From Gnetum montanum (taxonomy: Eukaryota > Streptophyta > Gnetopsida > Gnetales > Gnetaceae), in contig MNCI01025099.1 of the NCBI GenBank assembly GCA_015680685.1, positions 207,373 to 271,372 of the forward strand: 64,000 nucleotides of DNA. Reading direction: 5' to 3'. Below, in pieces: positions 36,848-48,406 of the stretch. Position 1 is the stretch's first letter. Each line of letters opens with the position of its first letter. The notes below the pieces were generated by a model. The model saw nothing but the letters and a program-made list of their open reading frames with translations. It made no database searches and was not told the DNA's origin. The translations under genes and the position numbers were made by a program.

Positions 36848-38570
36848 ATGTCTTCTTCTCATAAGAGCAACTCACCACCTAGGGACAATACAAAGAATAG
36901 TCGGCAATCAAAAACACATAACCTAAATCCGCCAAGTCCTCAACAATACCGGATAGTCTATACTCATCCTGATGAGTATATTCCTAATTTTACTTTTATC
37001 CTCCATCAAGATGAACAAATGCGCTGGAGGGATTTGCAAGGTAACATAGTGTTACCTCCAGATCGAGCAATCCCAAACATGCTTCTCCGTGCCTTGGCAC
37101 AGATTGGCATGATAGAATTATACATTGAATACGTTGCAGCAGATTTTGACTCAAGGGACTATTATCCCACAGAAGCACAATGTATGAGGGACTCAAGGTA
37201 GGAGAGCCAACATACACTATTGAAGGGCAAAGAGGTCATGCATGTCCTTAGTGAAATCGAAGATGGTGAACCACTCATAACAAGTTCGCTATCAAATGAT
37301 GTTCCCCCTTCTAACGATGGTGAGGAGGTGGGGTATCAGAACCTACGCTCAACGATACATAACCCTAGTTCTGATCCCTGTGAACACCAACTATTCACAA
37401 AGGGAACAACAACTCATAATAAGGACGGGCACTTAGATCGTCACCACGAGCGGGGCCGTAGCAGTCGAAGAGAAGGCAAGAAGCATCACCATGGCAATGG
37501 TTCTCCTTCCTTTTCTCCTTCATCTCATCACTCACCCTCTCCTTCCACATCTAGGTGCAACCATCATGAGCATAACGAAGAGGATAAAGGTAAGAAAAAT
37601 GAGAGACCTTGACAAGAGAGTCGAGAGATAGGATAAGGACATGAACGAAGGGAAAGTAGGGAACAACAAAGACATCATAGGTGTCATGAAAGAGATGATC
37701 ATGAAGAACCCCTACTTGCAACCCAAAGTATGCTTGACATAACAGAGGCTGTTAGAATTCCCACAAGGCATTTAAAAGATAGTTGGATCAAATGCTTCGA
37801 CATGAAAAAAATCCCACGATTTGAAGGGGGATACAACGCTGATCTGCAGCATCATTTAAAAGCATTCCATGATGCCTGTGCCTTGAAAAACATAGATAAC
37901 GATTGGCAAAAACTTAAGTTGTCTCCAAGGACACTCATTAAAGAATCAGAGAGTTGGTACTGGTCCTTAGAACTAAAAACCATCAGGAGGTGGAGTACGG
38001 TGTTAGAACTCTTCAACGATAAGTATCAAACGTACACCAGAGTGTCTAATTTACATAAGCAGATCCAAGGCTGGAAGCAAGGAACTCATGAACCCTTAGA
38101 TGTTTCCATGGGCTGATACTATGCATTGTTACATCGTTGCCCAGGCCATGGTTACGCACAGTCGGATCAACTCCGCCACATCATGGATGGGCTAAGACAT
38201 GAGATGAGGAGAACCCTTGGGACTTATGCCCAAGGGAGACTATCAGAACTTAGAGCCCATGAAGTACATCTCTTATTGGAACAAGTAGAAAAAGAAGAAG
38301 GTGAACTAAGAAAAAGAGAGAGTGTGGAAGAATACAACTGTGATCCCTCCCTTTGGAAGAAGGGAGTGAAATTTTGCGATGAAGAGGATGAGTCACCACA
38401 TGAAGAGTTGGTGAATAGAAAAATCTTGCCGATTTAGAAATTAACAATAGAAGTATCAGCTAAGATGGACCAATTGTGGGATTCCTTAGACTCCAAACTT
38501 GAAACTATCTTGAAAATTGTAGAAGAGTCTAAGGGAGAAAGGAAGTAGTGACAAAGATAGGAAAAACCAG
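36848..38570 (+). pseudogene. gag of the non-autonomous gypsy element
   Basis: The frame starts at ATG 36848 and stays open in one frame to about 38550 with single stops (for example TAG 37199-37201, TGA near 37610, TGA near 38115, TAG near 38435). The N-terminal part has YTHPDEYIPNFTFILHQDEQ. A low-complexity Ser/His/Pro-Arg linker lies at 37430-37600. The gag core is at 37730-38240 (IPRFEGGYNADLQHHLKAFH, LIKESESWYWSL, RRWSTVLELFNDKYQTY, HRCPGHGY). An acidic helical region LLEQVEKEEGELRKRE follows. A frameshift near 38550 moves the frame for the rest of the polyprotein. The 57978-64000 relative keeps one frame over the same region, showing that gag and protease were one polyprotein. Confidence 0.85.
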
Positions 38571-38599
38571 ATAAATTCAGGCCCTGCACATAACAAGGG

Positions 38600-39998
38600 T
38601 AAGGGGAAAATTACTATCTCTGATGAAGTGGTGGATTCAGACACAGATGATGACGATGGATGTGAGATCTGCCATTATGAGCATCCTAAGGGAGGTAGTC
38701 CAATCATCTCACATTTACAAGAGTTTGGGGTGTATGCACTTAATCCAAGAATTAACCAACGGCAAACACCTCGAAGGTTACCTTATCCCCAAGGTAACCC
38801 AACACAGTTCCACCAACCATTAACGTACTATCCAAGTGGAACTCCACCACAACTCATCGGATAGCATCAGCGGTGGAAATACCCACAGTCATGGGGGATG
38901 CCACTACCAACACAATAGTACCCTTACCGACAGCTAGACCCACATGGATATTATGTGTAGCAGCTGATTTCTCCAAGTGACTCTGTGAGTCACACAACTC
39001 CCCATCGTCAATACTGAGTTCGGGAGTACTTTAGGAGGAGTCCTCCTCTAGGAGACATCCCATATATACACCATCCTCCAACTCCATTCACACCTCTTCC
39101 ACCTGTAGTTCCCATAACACCTCTTGCTCCAACAATGCAAGGGGAACTCCCTACTCAACCGTAGCAACGTAACGCTATGAGAGCCGTAAACATTCAACCC
39201 ATTGCTGGTTCTGACAACTGTAAAAAGAGAAGACATTTCTTCAGAACCAAAAGCCCAGACAAGCTCTCACAACAAGTGGTTGAGTCTAAGTACACTCCTC
39301 CACCATTTAACACTTCAGAGCACCCTTCAGTCCAACAACAAAGTTGTACACATACAGTTATGTTAACGCATACCGTAACCGACTGGATCAAGGTAGGCCA
39401 CCTTCCCAGGAAACTAACTGATCCTGGAAGCCCCTTAATCTATTTACAAATCACTAGGAATGAACCACATAAGGCTCTTCTTGACTCAGGTTCTGGAGTC
39501 AATTTAATATCACAAGAGATGTATCAAGCCTGGAACCTGCCCCAACTTAAGAAGAGCAACATCCAACTAGAGCTGGTAGACCAGTCCATCACCATTCCCT
39601 TGGGATTGGTGGAGGACATTTTTACCACTGTGTGTGGTTGGTCCTACCCAGCTAACTTCCTAGTGATAATAGTTAATAGCAATAACGAAGGGGACTTCCC
39701 AATTATAATGGGAAGGTCATGGCTAAGCACAATAGATGCATACCTAGGGATCCGCGATCTTTCCTTACAGATATCTAAGATAAACATTTATGGAAAGATC
39801 GAGAAGAAAAAATTTCCGTGCATCACACACAGTGACTTAGAGGGTGATGACATGGAAGAATGTCTAGCATTTCTTCCATGTAATCGGTGTGCCCAGGAAA
39901 TACAAATTCAAAGGTGCCTGTATGTAGCAACTACACCAGTAGTAGATACCTCATGGTTGACAGCTACTAGGAAGAGCAAACTAATATGCATAGAATGA
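38600..39998 (+). pseudogene. gag C-terminus and protease of the non-autonomous element
   Basis: At 38661-38701 a CCHC-like motif reads CEICHYEHPKGGS (C-x2-C-x3-H with the last Cys changed to Ser). A Pro/Gln-rich linker follows to about 39170. The last 273 codons (39177-39998) are open and hold a retropepsin: WIKVGHLPRKLTDPGS, the active site ALLDSGSGVNLIS near 39480, NLPQLKKSNIQLELV, GLVEDIFTTVCGWSYP and FPIIMGRSWLS. DSG is intact, so the active-site triad is preserved in this segment. The protease ends without any RT. The next sequence is the conserved LPPLNLR tail and then noncoding T-rich DNA. Confidence 0.85.
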
Positions 39999-40204
39999 AC
40001 TGAGGAAACTCATGCTAACAACGAAGGAATAGACACATTGGAATATGAGCATCGCAAACTTCCACCCCTTAATCTAAGAACATAAATTGGGAGAAGTTGG
40101 ACACTTCTACAAAATTCAAACAGACGTTCATTATTTCAGATTTCTCCCTTGCAATTCAGTCATGGGGGAGATGGCCACCTATGCTAATCATATGGGGGCC
40201 CTCA

Positions 40205-40385
40205 GTTCTTTTTAATTTTTTGTTTTACACATTTTTTTTACGCATTTTTGTTTTACAATGTTTTTATTTTACAAGTTTTTTTCTTACACATTTTTGTTTT
40301 ATACATTTTTGTCTTACACGTTTTTGTTTTACAATTTCTTCAACTTTTCCTATTTTTGTTTTACAACTTTCTTCAACTTTTCTTG
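40205..40385 (+). repeat. T-rich minisatellite, TTTTTGTTTTACACA units
   Basis: About ten imperfect units of 15-20 bp (for example ACACATTTTTGTTTTATAC) lie just after the conserved GGGGGCCCTCAGTTCTTTT. The corresponding repeat is found in all three family members of the window. Confidence 0.75.
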
Positions 40386-41343
40386 TTTTTTTTTTTGAGA
40401 GAATGTTCGGGATTGTATTACTGAAAGTTATGGTACACGAGTAAACAATTACAATGGGGGGGACATCAGGGATGGCCCACTTTGAGGGGGGGACCCCGGA
40501 AAATCACAAATTTCAAAGCTCGGAGTCATCCGAACCTCAAAACCTCAAAACCTCAAAAACCTTGGGGTTGAACAGTGAGAGAAAGAGGGGGGGCGCACCC
40601 TCAACAACAAAAAAGAGGGGGGGGGAGGGGGGCGCAACCCCAACAAACAGACGAAATAAACAAGGGAGGGGGGGCAGCGGCAAGGGGGGAGGGGCCGTTA
40701 GGGGCGAGTCGGCAGAAGGCGACAGGCACATCGAGGCCGTTCCAGCTCATGAAGCAGGTCTAGTGTGGCGCGATGCTCCTCGGTGTCCATGAAGTTTGAG
40801 GCTTGTTGGATGCCCTGCATAGTAGCCTCTCTCCTGCTCCGGTCAGCCGACGAGTCCCCCGCATCAGGGTGGAATCTTGAGGACGTGCGTCTGATGTGTC
40901 GTCTGAGCTCCCCCCAGGAGCTCTTACAACTAATGCCCAAAATGCTATATGGGCAATGCCCCCCCCCCCTGAGCCACTGACGGGCACTGTGTTCATGTGC
41001 CCGGTCAAGTTGCCGTTGTCGTTGCTCTTCTTCCTCCTTCAGGCGCTCCTGCTCCTCCCAGGCCACCACCTCGTGGGCCTGACGAGCCGCCTCTTCCTGG
41101 TGCAGCTCCTCCCTGATTCGGTCCAGGAGCTCATTAATGAGCTAGGCCCGCGAGGTCTCCATCATGAGCATGTGCTATAGGCTCAGCTGTTGTGCCTGTT
41201 CACGAAGCTGGGCTTTGTGGTCGGTGCACCACTAAGCCAGGGTCTCAATCTACTTTGCCTCCGAAATCTGTTGCTCGGCCTCCCGAGCAGCAGCAACCGC
41301 CTGTTGCAGTTCCACCTCCCAATTTGGTGGGGCGTTGGGGGGT
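40386..41343 (-). mobile_element. GC-rich retroposed insert with poly(A) end
   Basis: This block is far richer in G and C than its surroundings and is absent at the same site in the 57978-64000 relative, where the T-rich repeat runs directly into the ACACCATTGTTAT...GTGTGTG stretch. On the - strand it ends AATACAATCCCGAACATTCT then CTC and an A-run (+ strand T-run 40386-40396), as expected for a reverse-transcribed, polyadenylated RNA. It carries one - strand frame (40698-41325). No clear target duplication is visible in the low-complexity flanks. It could be a processed pseudogene or the 3' part of an unrecognised retroposon. Confidence 0.6.
40698..41325 (-). pseudogene. Coiled-coil plus J-domain-like protein fragment
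   Basis: One - strand frame of about 205 codons is interrupted only by TAG codons, each explainable as CAG to TAG. The first part is Glu/Gln/Ala-rich (AAAREAEQQISEAK, AARQAHEVVAWEEQERLKEE), a strong coiled-coil candidate. The last about 75 residues resemble a J domain: YSILGISCKSSWGELRRHI, the RFHPDAGDSS stretch with the HPD signature (40863-40874), then ATMQGIQQASNF. HPD is the loop by which J proteins stimulate Hsp70. The frame ends at a TAA near 40698. High GC and retained CpG differ sharply from the neighbourhood. The source gene is not recognised. Overlapping frames on the other strand are products of base composition. Confidence 0.6.
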
Positions 41344-41375
41344 CATTTTTCAACATTGTTATAATTTTCCATTTT

Positions 41376-41398
41376 GTGTGTGTGTGTGTGTGTGTGTG
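41376..41398. repeat. (GT)n microsatellite
   Basis: A pure GT run of 23 bases lies at the same element position as the (CA)n at 60506-60527 on the opposite strand, so it belongs to the element family. Confidence 0.9.
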
Positions 41399-42900
41399 AT
41401 CCACCCTGTAAGTTTGTCACCCAATAAGTGTTCTTCGTGATGGTATGAACTATTTTTCATGTTGATTACTAATGTTTGGTTTTTACCTTTAAGTCACAAT
41501 GTTGATAATACGGTATTTTTCTTTTGATATGGCAGGCAATGAGTTCATTTCATCCATCCATCCACCAGTTTCTATGGTCTCTCTTGGCTTGGAAATTTAC
41601 AGTCTCCTTCATAATAAGAACTTTAACGAATCGGTGAATGGGCACTTCTCAAACTAAGGAAGGACTCAAGGTTTGAAAAGGGTGTGACTTCAAGGCAACT
41701 TGATGCTTTGGTGTTGGCCATTCTCTTGGGTGCTTGGATTTTTTCTTCTTGGGTTTTCTCGTCGTTCCGATGTTACCCAATTATCAGAAGCTGAGACAAT
41801 AAAAATAAAAAAGTCTTTGCATGGTGCAGTTCTCAAGCATAAAAACACAAAAAAAAAAGAAGATGAAAAAAGAAAGAGAGAAAAAAGAAAAGAAAAGTGA
41901 GAATTCAAAGCACACCCCTTAGACAAAATAATCGATTGGGCTACAAGCACTGGTTATGGAACCAAAAGTGTTCTCTCTAACTAAGGCCCTTCTCGCTTCC
42001 CATTCTCTCCTTGTTNTTGGTAAATTCTTGCGATTAAGACTTTAACTCTTGTTCCAAATGACATTCCCAGAGCCTATAGACTCTTTGAATGTGGGTTTCT
42101 CAGGGCATTAAGGACATGAGCCTACTTTGGGGAGGATCCACTGACATTCCTATTTGGTGTACCAGTTAAATTATTTCCCTTAACATTTTGCAATTAATTT
42201 TATTTTGTTCATTTCCATCTTGACATCCATTTCATCGATGTCATAGTTGTCCCTTTTTATCTATCTTTCTTATTCCTTTTCATTATCCATTCTAACGCTA
42301 CCGGAGGTTCGCGATTAGTCATGGGGGTACAGGGCCTAATTTTTTTGATTTTCTCCTAGCCCCGATTCTTTTGATTTTTTCCTAATCCCTAAACCTTCGA
42401 TAGTCATCATTAATATATCTCTAGATCTGTATCATCCATACCATAACCTAGCCAATGGACTTACACCAAAGCAAGGTATCACTTACATGGTGATTCAATT
42501 ACCCTTGCAAATATAAGACTATGTTGTGTGTGCAGATGCCGATCATGCAACAACGGATTGGATCTAGAGGGAATGCTTGGAATGGAGCAGCGTTGAAATA
42601 GCTATGTAAGGAGCAAGATCGATGGTGCCCTTACGGATGGACAACAAAAGGCACAATCTTGGCATTGGCAGCAACAACACTTCTTCTCTCTTCTCTTTTC
42701 TCTCAGCTTCCAAATGAGACCTGATGTCAATGTAATAAGGTGTTCACCCTTGTTGTCATGAACACTAGTTTTTTCAAGTCTTGTAATGATGATCCGATTA
42801 CATGTCATCCCATTAGTTTCATTTTGAGTCAATAATCCCATACCATCTTGATATTATTGTAAAGAACTCGAGGATGAGTTTTCATTTGGTCATGGGAGTA
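41399..42900 (+). other. 3' noncoding region of the non-autonomous element
   Basis: It has no supported gene. Matches to 58956-60480 (inverted) run along its length, for example TTCTCAAACTAAGGAAGG, GATTCAAAGCACACC-like stretches and GACATGAGCC. A purine-rich CATGGGAGTA directly precedes the 3' LTR and probably contains the polypurine tract (CATGGGGGTA in the relative). A single n at 42016 replaces about 280 bases present in the relative. Confidence 0.65.
42016..42016. other. Single n hiding about 280 bases
   Basis: Flanks CTCCTTGTT and TTGGTAAATTCTTG align to the inverted relative at 60147 and 59867, which are separated there by about 279 bases. Confidence 0.75.
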
Positions 42901-43769
42901 TGATGGGACGCGATATCGCATCCTCCCCTGTGATATTGCATACGTGATATCGCGGTGCGCCATCATATCTATAAATAAGAGGTGGCTCTTCCTTGTTTCC
43001 TCATCCTAGGCTAGAAGTAGGAAAACTCTGGCAGATTGATCACTCCAAAAAGAGAATATTTTCCATGTGCCCGCAATAGGAGTCCTAAAGTGAACAAATC
43101 TTTATTCGAGAAATATTGTACCTGAACACAAGTTGTGTACGGCAATAAAGATGAACTTCCTGGATAACCTTGCAATGCATGGAATAGGATTATATTTAAT
43201 GTTATTTATTGCTTTCTCTCTCACCCTTATCTCCTAGTAATGCAGAATGACTACGACTTGATTACAAGCATTTAAGGATGTGTACGGATAATCAAGGAAT
43301 GGATGCTCATCACACTTAGGCTAGATTAGATTCTCTCAACCCTTTCCTCCTAGTTTAGTGCCTTAGTATGACCACTTCGAGCATGTGCGTTACGCATGGT
43401 GATCCCAGCAACAATTAGTGTTTGGTAGCCATGATTGCATCGGTTCAGGGTGTGTACAGTAAGTGGGAACGGATGCTGACGCTAGGTAATTTAGACTTAG
43501 TTCATTAGTTAGAGTTAGTAATTAGTTTCTCAACCCTTCACCTTGTTAGCATAGGAGACATAAAACATAAAAGACTATAAAAATCATATACCTCGGACTT
43601 ACTTAACCATACACCATGACAACTACAAGTAAGTTTGGGAAGACAACAAATGATTAACCCTAAGTGTTCCATGGGGTGTGTAGGCACTTAGTCTGCGGAG
43701 TTCGACTGGATTGTGCGTGCTACGCTCGTATTCATATGGTTGAGTGTAGGGGTATCTCGCCACTCATCA
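42901..43769 (+). repeat. 3' LTR of the non-autonomous element
   Basis: It is an 869-bp complete LTR, TGATGGGACGCG to CTCGCCACTCATCA. It carries a CpG-rich cluster of GATATCGC palindromes in the first 65 bases, TATAAATA at 42970, AATAAA at 43144, and near the 3' end the sequence CTACGCTCGTATTCATATGG. It is followed by CTAAG, the right target copy. Confidence 0.92.
42970..42977 (+). promoter_or_regulatory. Probable LTR TATA box
   Basis: TATAAATA in the TCATATCTATAAATAAGAGG context shared by the family. Confidence 0.6.
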
Positions 43770-43830
43770 CTAAGATTGTTTATTTCAGTTTCATACTTCA
43801 TGCTCTTTCTAAAGTCTAAAATTAATATAT
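43770..43830 (-). pseudogene. Copia RT fragment between two insertions
   Basis: Read on the - strand, DFRKSMKYETEINNLS ends exactly at the gypsy target site and continues in frame at 36196 with ILKYFL. This is the stretch just before the copia RT FLGIE motif. Confidence 0.75.
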
Positions 43831-45055
43831 AAGAAAATCATGATTACATCCTTTTGATCATGCTTAAAATAAATAAAGAAATCAAATAAATAAAGCTTGT
43901 AGTCATTTCTAAGAAAATATATATTGATCCTTTTAAGATAAATGCTTAAAGCTTGGTTGAGTACATAGAAAGCTTTATGGAGTTTTCATGCCTTCTCTTC
44001 AAGTCATTAAGCCTGAAAACCTTTAAGATGTAGAATGTAGACCACCTCTTCAAGTGTCCCATTTAAGAAAGTAGAAAACTTAACCAAAGTGCATGGTAAA
44101 ACTAGAAATTCACATCTAAGTAATTAAAGTAAAAATTTCATAACCATAAACCAAAGCTTATAATTAAGTCCCATAACCATGAAAAATCCATATTTTCATA
44201 AGATAGTTGATAATATTTATTAACACATAAGTTCAAATATATCATGTCCAATGTAACATAGTTTCAAAGGAAAACTAAATGTGAAAGAAAAAAGGAAACT
44301 TCATTGATCATGTTCCATCACCATTAAGCTCCTAACTCCTACCACATGGATCTACATAAATATGTGCAAAAAGGATTAGAAACCTTCTAGTAGATCCAAC
44401 CATCATGGTGCATCTAGAGCAAGCTATAGGATGGTGCCATGTATTGCATAAAAAATCATCTCAAGATCCACAAGATTAGAATACATAATTGATACTAAAT
44501 ATCATGATATCCTTAGAATGTTAAGAAATAGGTTAGCCCAGATGCCCAAAAATTGCCCACCCACTTTGACATCTCATTTCCATATGTTGATGAAATATAG
44601 TAATTGTTTGCATAAAAGTCATATCATGTGAAAATAACTTGATCACATACTTAGCTTGGAAAATAATGATGAAGGAAACAGTAAATTGAAATGAAAAATG
44701 ATAGTGAAAAATTTATTCATAGAATTATTGGATACACTATTAATGACCTTGAATTATTTTCCTGTGACACTTAGGACCTTAGAGACAATTTAGCACTACC
44801 ACCATGGTTAGGCCATCTAGTTGAAGGGGTGATTAGTCCCTTCTTATCTTGCTTCACCCAACTCTCGTCACTTGCCAATATAGCTTCATGACTCCATGAT
44901 TATACAACCTCTAAGCCTAGCCTTAAATGTCATAGGACAAACCCTTTTTTGTGGGGTATCGTGAATAGTTATAACTCATCATAACAAGGTATCCATTTTT
45001 TCGAAGGCTAATTACATGCTTAATAATACATTTCCATCCTTAATAAGGGATGGAA
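43831..45055. other. AT-rich insert sequence, no gene recognised
   Basis: It lies inside the copia RT, where about 600 bases of RT are missing, so it is foreign or accompanied a deletion. No domain is found on either strand. The last bases (TAATAAGGGATGGAA) could be a polypurine tract for the LTR-like block that follows. Confidence 0.35.
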
Positions 45056-47664
45056 TGTTACACCCACAAGGACTAGTTGATCCATAAAGGTCTTACCTAT
45101 TTTGGATGTTGTTAGTGATCCCCCTCAAGGACTAGTTGACTAAGCCTCACCTAATCTTAGATGTATTGACTCTAGAAACAATTTCATGTGGTTCACCTAA
45201 TCCTATTATTTTGATCATAAAACCAACCACATGAATAATCATAACCAACATGAGTAGGTACTAGTTAGCTAAATAGTCCCCCATAATTCTTACTTATTAT
45301 TATAGCATGTGCATAATCATAGGTGACATGGGTTATGTATGGTAGTTAGCCTTACCCTCCACAATGCCTACCCATTAAGACATAGAGTATACTACCCAAG
45401 ACAGAACCATAGGCAATGTGGGTTAAGTACTAGATTCTAATCTAGACTCCTCATAATGCCTACCCATTAATCCCATAAAATGTACAATCAAGAGGCTGAA
45501 ATGTCAAAAAAATGCATGAGTCTAAGCACTAGAGGTTAGGAATGACCAAAGTGATGCAAAAATAATGCAAAATGATGAAAAATAATAGATCATGAGTTGA
45601 CCATAACCTGTGGTTACAAGTAAAAGATTAACCATGACTTAGACTTAAGTTTTGTTAAAGATCACGATGTTGCCATAACTCATGGAAGTCATCACTTCTC
45701 ATTTTTACTAGGCCCCAACCTCATCATGAGTTGTGGTGACCCCTACAACTTAAGAAATGCATACCTGAACTTAAGTTTTTCATCAATTGTAAGACTATGA
45801 CCTATGATTTAGTTGTGGTTAAGACCAAACCCTTATCCCAAGCTATAGCCTCCACTTGTGCATTCATCGCAAGTTATGGTAGACATAACATGAGTTATGA
45901 TGGCATGAAATATCACAAGAAATGCATTAGAAATCACAAGAAAATATTGCAATTGAGAATAAAAAGAAACTAAAGGAATTTTAGGTAATGAAAGAATTGT
46001 TTGGTTATCTTGGCTTCACAAAGAATTAGCTAATAAAATTTATAGTTTTGGAAATCTTAGGAAGTTATCTATGATTTGGAAAAAGGAATTACTACAAAAG
46101 ATAATGGAATTTGAGGTTATATTATGTTCTTTCTAATTTATCAAAAATTACAATAATTCTTATATTGAAAATTTGAGGGATGATAACTTAAAAGTTGTTA
46201 TGTTGATGTTGAAATTTTAAATAAACTTTTTCATAAATATTAGCTTTCAAATAAATATAATATGATATTAAATTATTGTGTGATTTGGGAGAAATAATCT
46301 AATCATTGACGATCATTCATTCTAGTAAAAGTTTAGAATTTAGAAAATCTTCCAAATTATAGAGCTAATTTCTCCCAAACAGCAATAGATATTGAACTAA
46401 AATTTTAGCTACATGTAGCCACTTATTCTAGCTTTCTAATAAACCAAGAATCTTTGAAAAATGTTGCAAAATGACTAAGATTATAATCAAGATAGTGAAT
46501 TTTCCCCATTCTAACTGTTCAACTTCCAATATTATGTAAATAATGATGAATAATTTTGATGAAATAATGATGAAATAGTCATATTCTTGCTTAAATTATA
46601 TTAATAATTCTATTGTACAAATTTCCAAGAGATGCCTTGGATATATATATGTAACAAGTCGAGCAAAGTTTCCTAAAAATAATACAATATAGCCTCAATG
46701 ACAAAAGAACCTTATATATATATATATATATATTGAGGCCAAAATAACATTATAATTGCTCATAAATTTGAAAATTTCCTATATTTTATTAAAATAAACT
46801 TCTATTGTATAATAAAAATTAAAAAATATTGTCTTCTACTATAAAAAATCAATAGAAACTAGAATTTAATGTAGACATTACAAGAGTTAAACCATAGTGT
46901 GTACATAAAATTATAGGGCATTAAACATCATATAGAAATTAAAGTAGGGTGACAAAGCTTAGAATTTTTTGCTTTACCTTCACAAATTGAGAGACCTACA
47001 ACGCATAAGGTTAGATTTCTTGATGCACCAGAATGATATTGAGATCACAAGAAAGAAAGATTGGCTTGCAAGAATGGATAAAGAATTCATATAAAACACA
47101 AACCCTAACTTTATGCACAATTCCTAGGATTTCCATGTAAACTTAAAAATAATGATTTAAAATAGAATATCTAATCAATCAATTCCAAACTAATTAGAAA
47201 ATTTAACCAAAAGTCTTATAGTTATTAGGAAAGTTCAAGTTCACATGAGTAAATTTTATAAAAAGATAATGTTTTTTTTAAAAAAAATATCCAACTACTA
47301 GTTCACAACATTACCACCACCCTAATAACATGTTCTTATCAAGAGAACATCAAAAGATCAATAATTTTTAAATATAAATCCAAAAAGCTAAACAAAATCA
47401 TATTTTATAGAAAGATGATGTTTTCAAAAATAACAATTTGAGAAAAGGATATTTATAAAAAGAATTCACAAAATATAACAAGAAAAGCGTTAATAAAATA
47501 TTTATTAAGGATTTTAAAAATAATGCATAAATAAAATACTTAAAAGGTCATGAGATTGAATCCTCAGGAAGAAAAAATAAATTAACACAAGACATTTTCC
47601 AAGACATAGATTCATACAAAAATGAGTAAGTATAAACTAGGGGTTAGGAACATGGGGTGTTATA
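45056..47664 (+). repeat. LTR-like block, TGTTACACCC...GGGTGTTATA
   Basis: The block starts TGTTACACCC and ends GGGGTGTTATA, inverted terminal matches of the kind seen in long plant gypsy LTRs. At 47665 the copia frame resumes. Internal features are duplicated TGCCTACCCATTAA words (45366 and 45460), repeated CATGAGTTATG-type words at 45590-45910, and a (TA)n run near 46712-46731. It has no coding frame. Flanking five-base duplications are not found, so it is more likely the end of a truncated element than a clean solo LTR. Confidence 0.45.
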
Positions 47665-48050
47665 GCTTTCTTTGTATTAGATGGTTCATGATGAAGTGCT
47701 ACATATGCTACATTGGTTGTAGCTTAGCTTGTTATAAATTTCCTCTTAAAATTATGGGCAAGAATTTTTTATGAAGGATGGTCCTTTTCAAACCATGGTC
47801 TTGATGCTTGTTACTACTCCTTTTGGATATTTTCTTAAATCTTGTCTTCTTAGCTACATGAGGAAAATCCTAAGGTTTTCTTATCAAAAATGTCAATTTC
47901 TAAATCATACCACTTCTTCCCAAGTGAATCAAAATACTTGTAACCCTTGGACTTTGCATCATACCCAAAGAAGATACATTTCCTACCTCTATCATCAAGC
48001 TTTTCCAACAAAGGTATTTGGCATTTCTACATAATACATACCGCAAGAGT
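47665..48050 (-). pseudogene. Copia integrase C-terminus and RT start
   Basis: On the - strand, KLDDRGRKCIFFGYDAKSKG and YKYFDSLGKKWYDLEIDIFD match the copia integrase C-terminal motif (usually FIGY...KGY). ALHHEPSNTKKA near 47690 matches the start of the copia RT domain. It is cut on the right by the LINE and on the left by the LTR-like block. Confidence 0.82.
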
Positions 48051-48051
48051 T

Positions 48052-48406
48052 TTTACGACCGTTGACGCTCCTTTCTTCCATAGGGCGCCACTGCACTACT
48101 GAGCCCTCCTACGCTCTGCCTCCTGTGGTGCCGCTGCCATCGCTCGCCCAGGGTATTGGATCGAAGACGCTGAACAGAAAATAACCGTTGGGCACTCTTT
48201 TCTTCCGTTGGGCGTCGTTGCGCTGCAGAGCCCTCCTGCTCCGCCTCTTGAGTTTTTCTTGGCCATTTTATTTCTTTCTTCCATGCTATCTGGGTCCTTG
48301 CTCGCGGTGGGTGGACACGCACATTGGTGATGAGGGTTTTCCTGTAGTTTAGGTTGCAGAATGGAGTCAAGAATGCGCATGCCCTAGGCATGGGCAAGTC
48401 GCAAAG
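48052..48406 (+). promoter_or_regulatory. LINE 5' leader, GC-rich
   Basis: This leader has marked GC and CpG enrichment compared with the flanking copia DNA. It contains a degenerate direct duplication of about 125 bp: CTTTCTTCCATAGGGCGCCA at 48070 and CTTTTCTTCCGTTGGGCGTC at 48196, each followed by GAGCCCTCCT and CTCTGCCTC/CCGCCTC. Short duplicated leaders are common in LINE internal promoters, so this is a promoter candidate. Confidence 0.55.

Larger units (their letters stand above)
36197..43769 (+). mobile_element. Non-autonomous Athila-family gypsy element (gag-PR only)
   Basis: LTRs at 36197-36707 and 42901-43769, both TGATGGGAC...CTCATCA, are flanked by an exact 5-bp target duplication CTAAG (36192-36196 and 43770-43774). 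A tRNA-Asp-type primer site follows the 5' LTR. The only coding regions are gag and protease. The protease then joins, after about 150 bases, the conserved GGGGGAGATGGCCACCTATG stretch that follows pol in the 21.9-32.0 kb relative. RT, RNase H, integrase and the extra 3' ORF are all absent. The same junction is seen in the 57978-64000 element. It resembles TR-GAG-type elements but keeps a protease. It inserted into the copia RT on the opposite strand. Confidence 0.9.

Noticed and set aside
40386-41343. Functional host J-protein gene
   Set aside because: It has in-frame stops, an A-run end, and lies inside a retrotransposon's 3' region. It is a retroposed fragment, not a working gene.
40454-41440. 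Several + and - strand frames (up to 115 codons) overlapping the GC-rich insert
   Set aside because: GC-rich DNA gives long open frames in all phases. Only the - strand frame with coiled coil and HPD shows domain-like structure and CAG-to-TAG stops.
45056-47664. Clean solo LTR insertion
   Set aside because: Termini look LTR-like, but the five bases on each side (TGGAA, GCTTT) do not match, and unexplained sequence lies between it and the copia RT on the left.
48053-48397. Two - strand frames of 94 and 114 codons
   Set aside because: They lie antisense in the LINE leader and arise from GC content and the leader duplication. No recognisable product.
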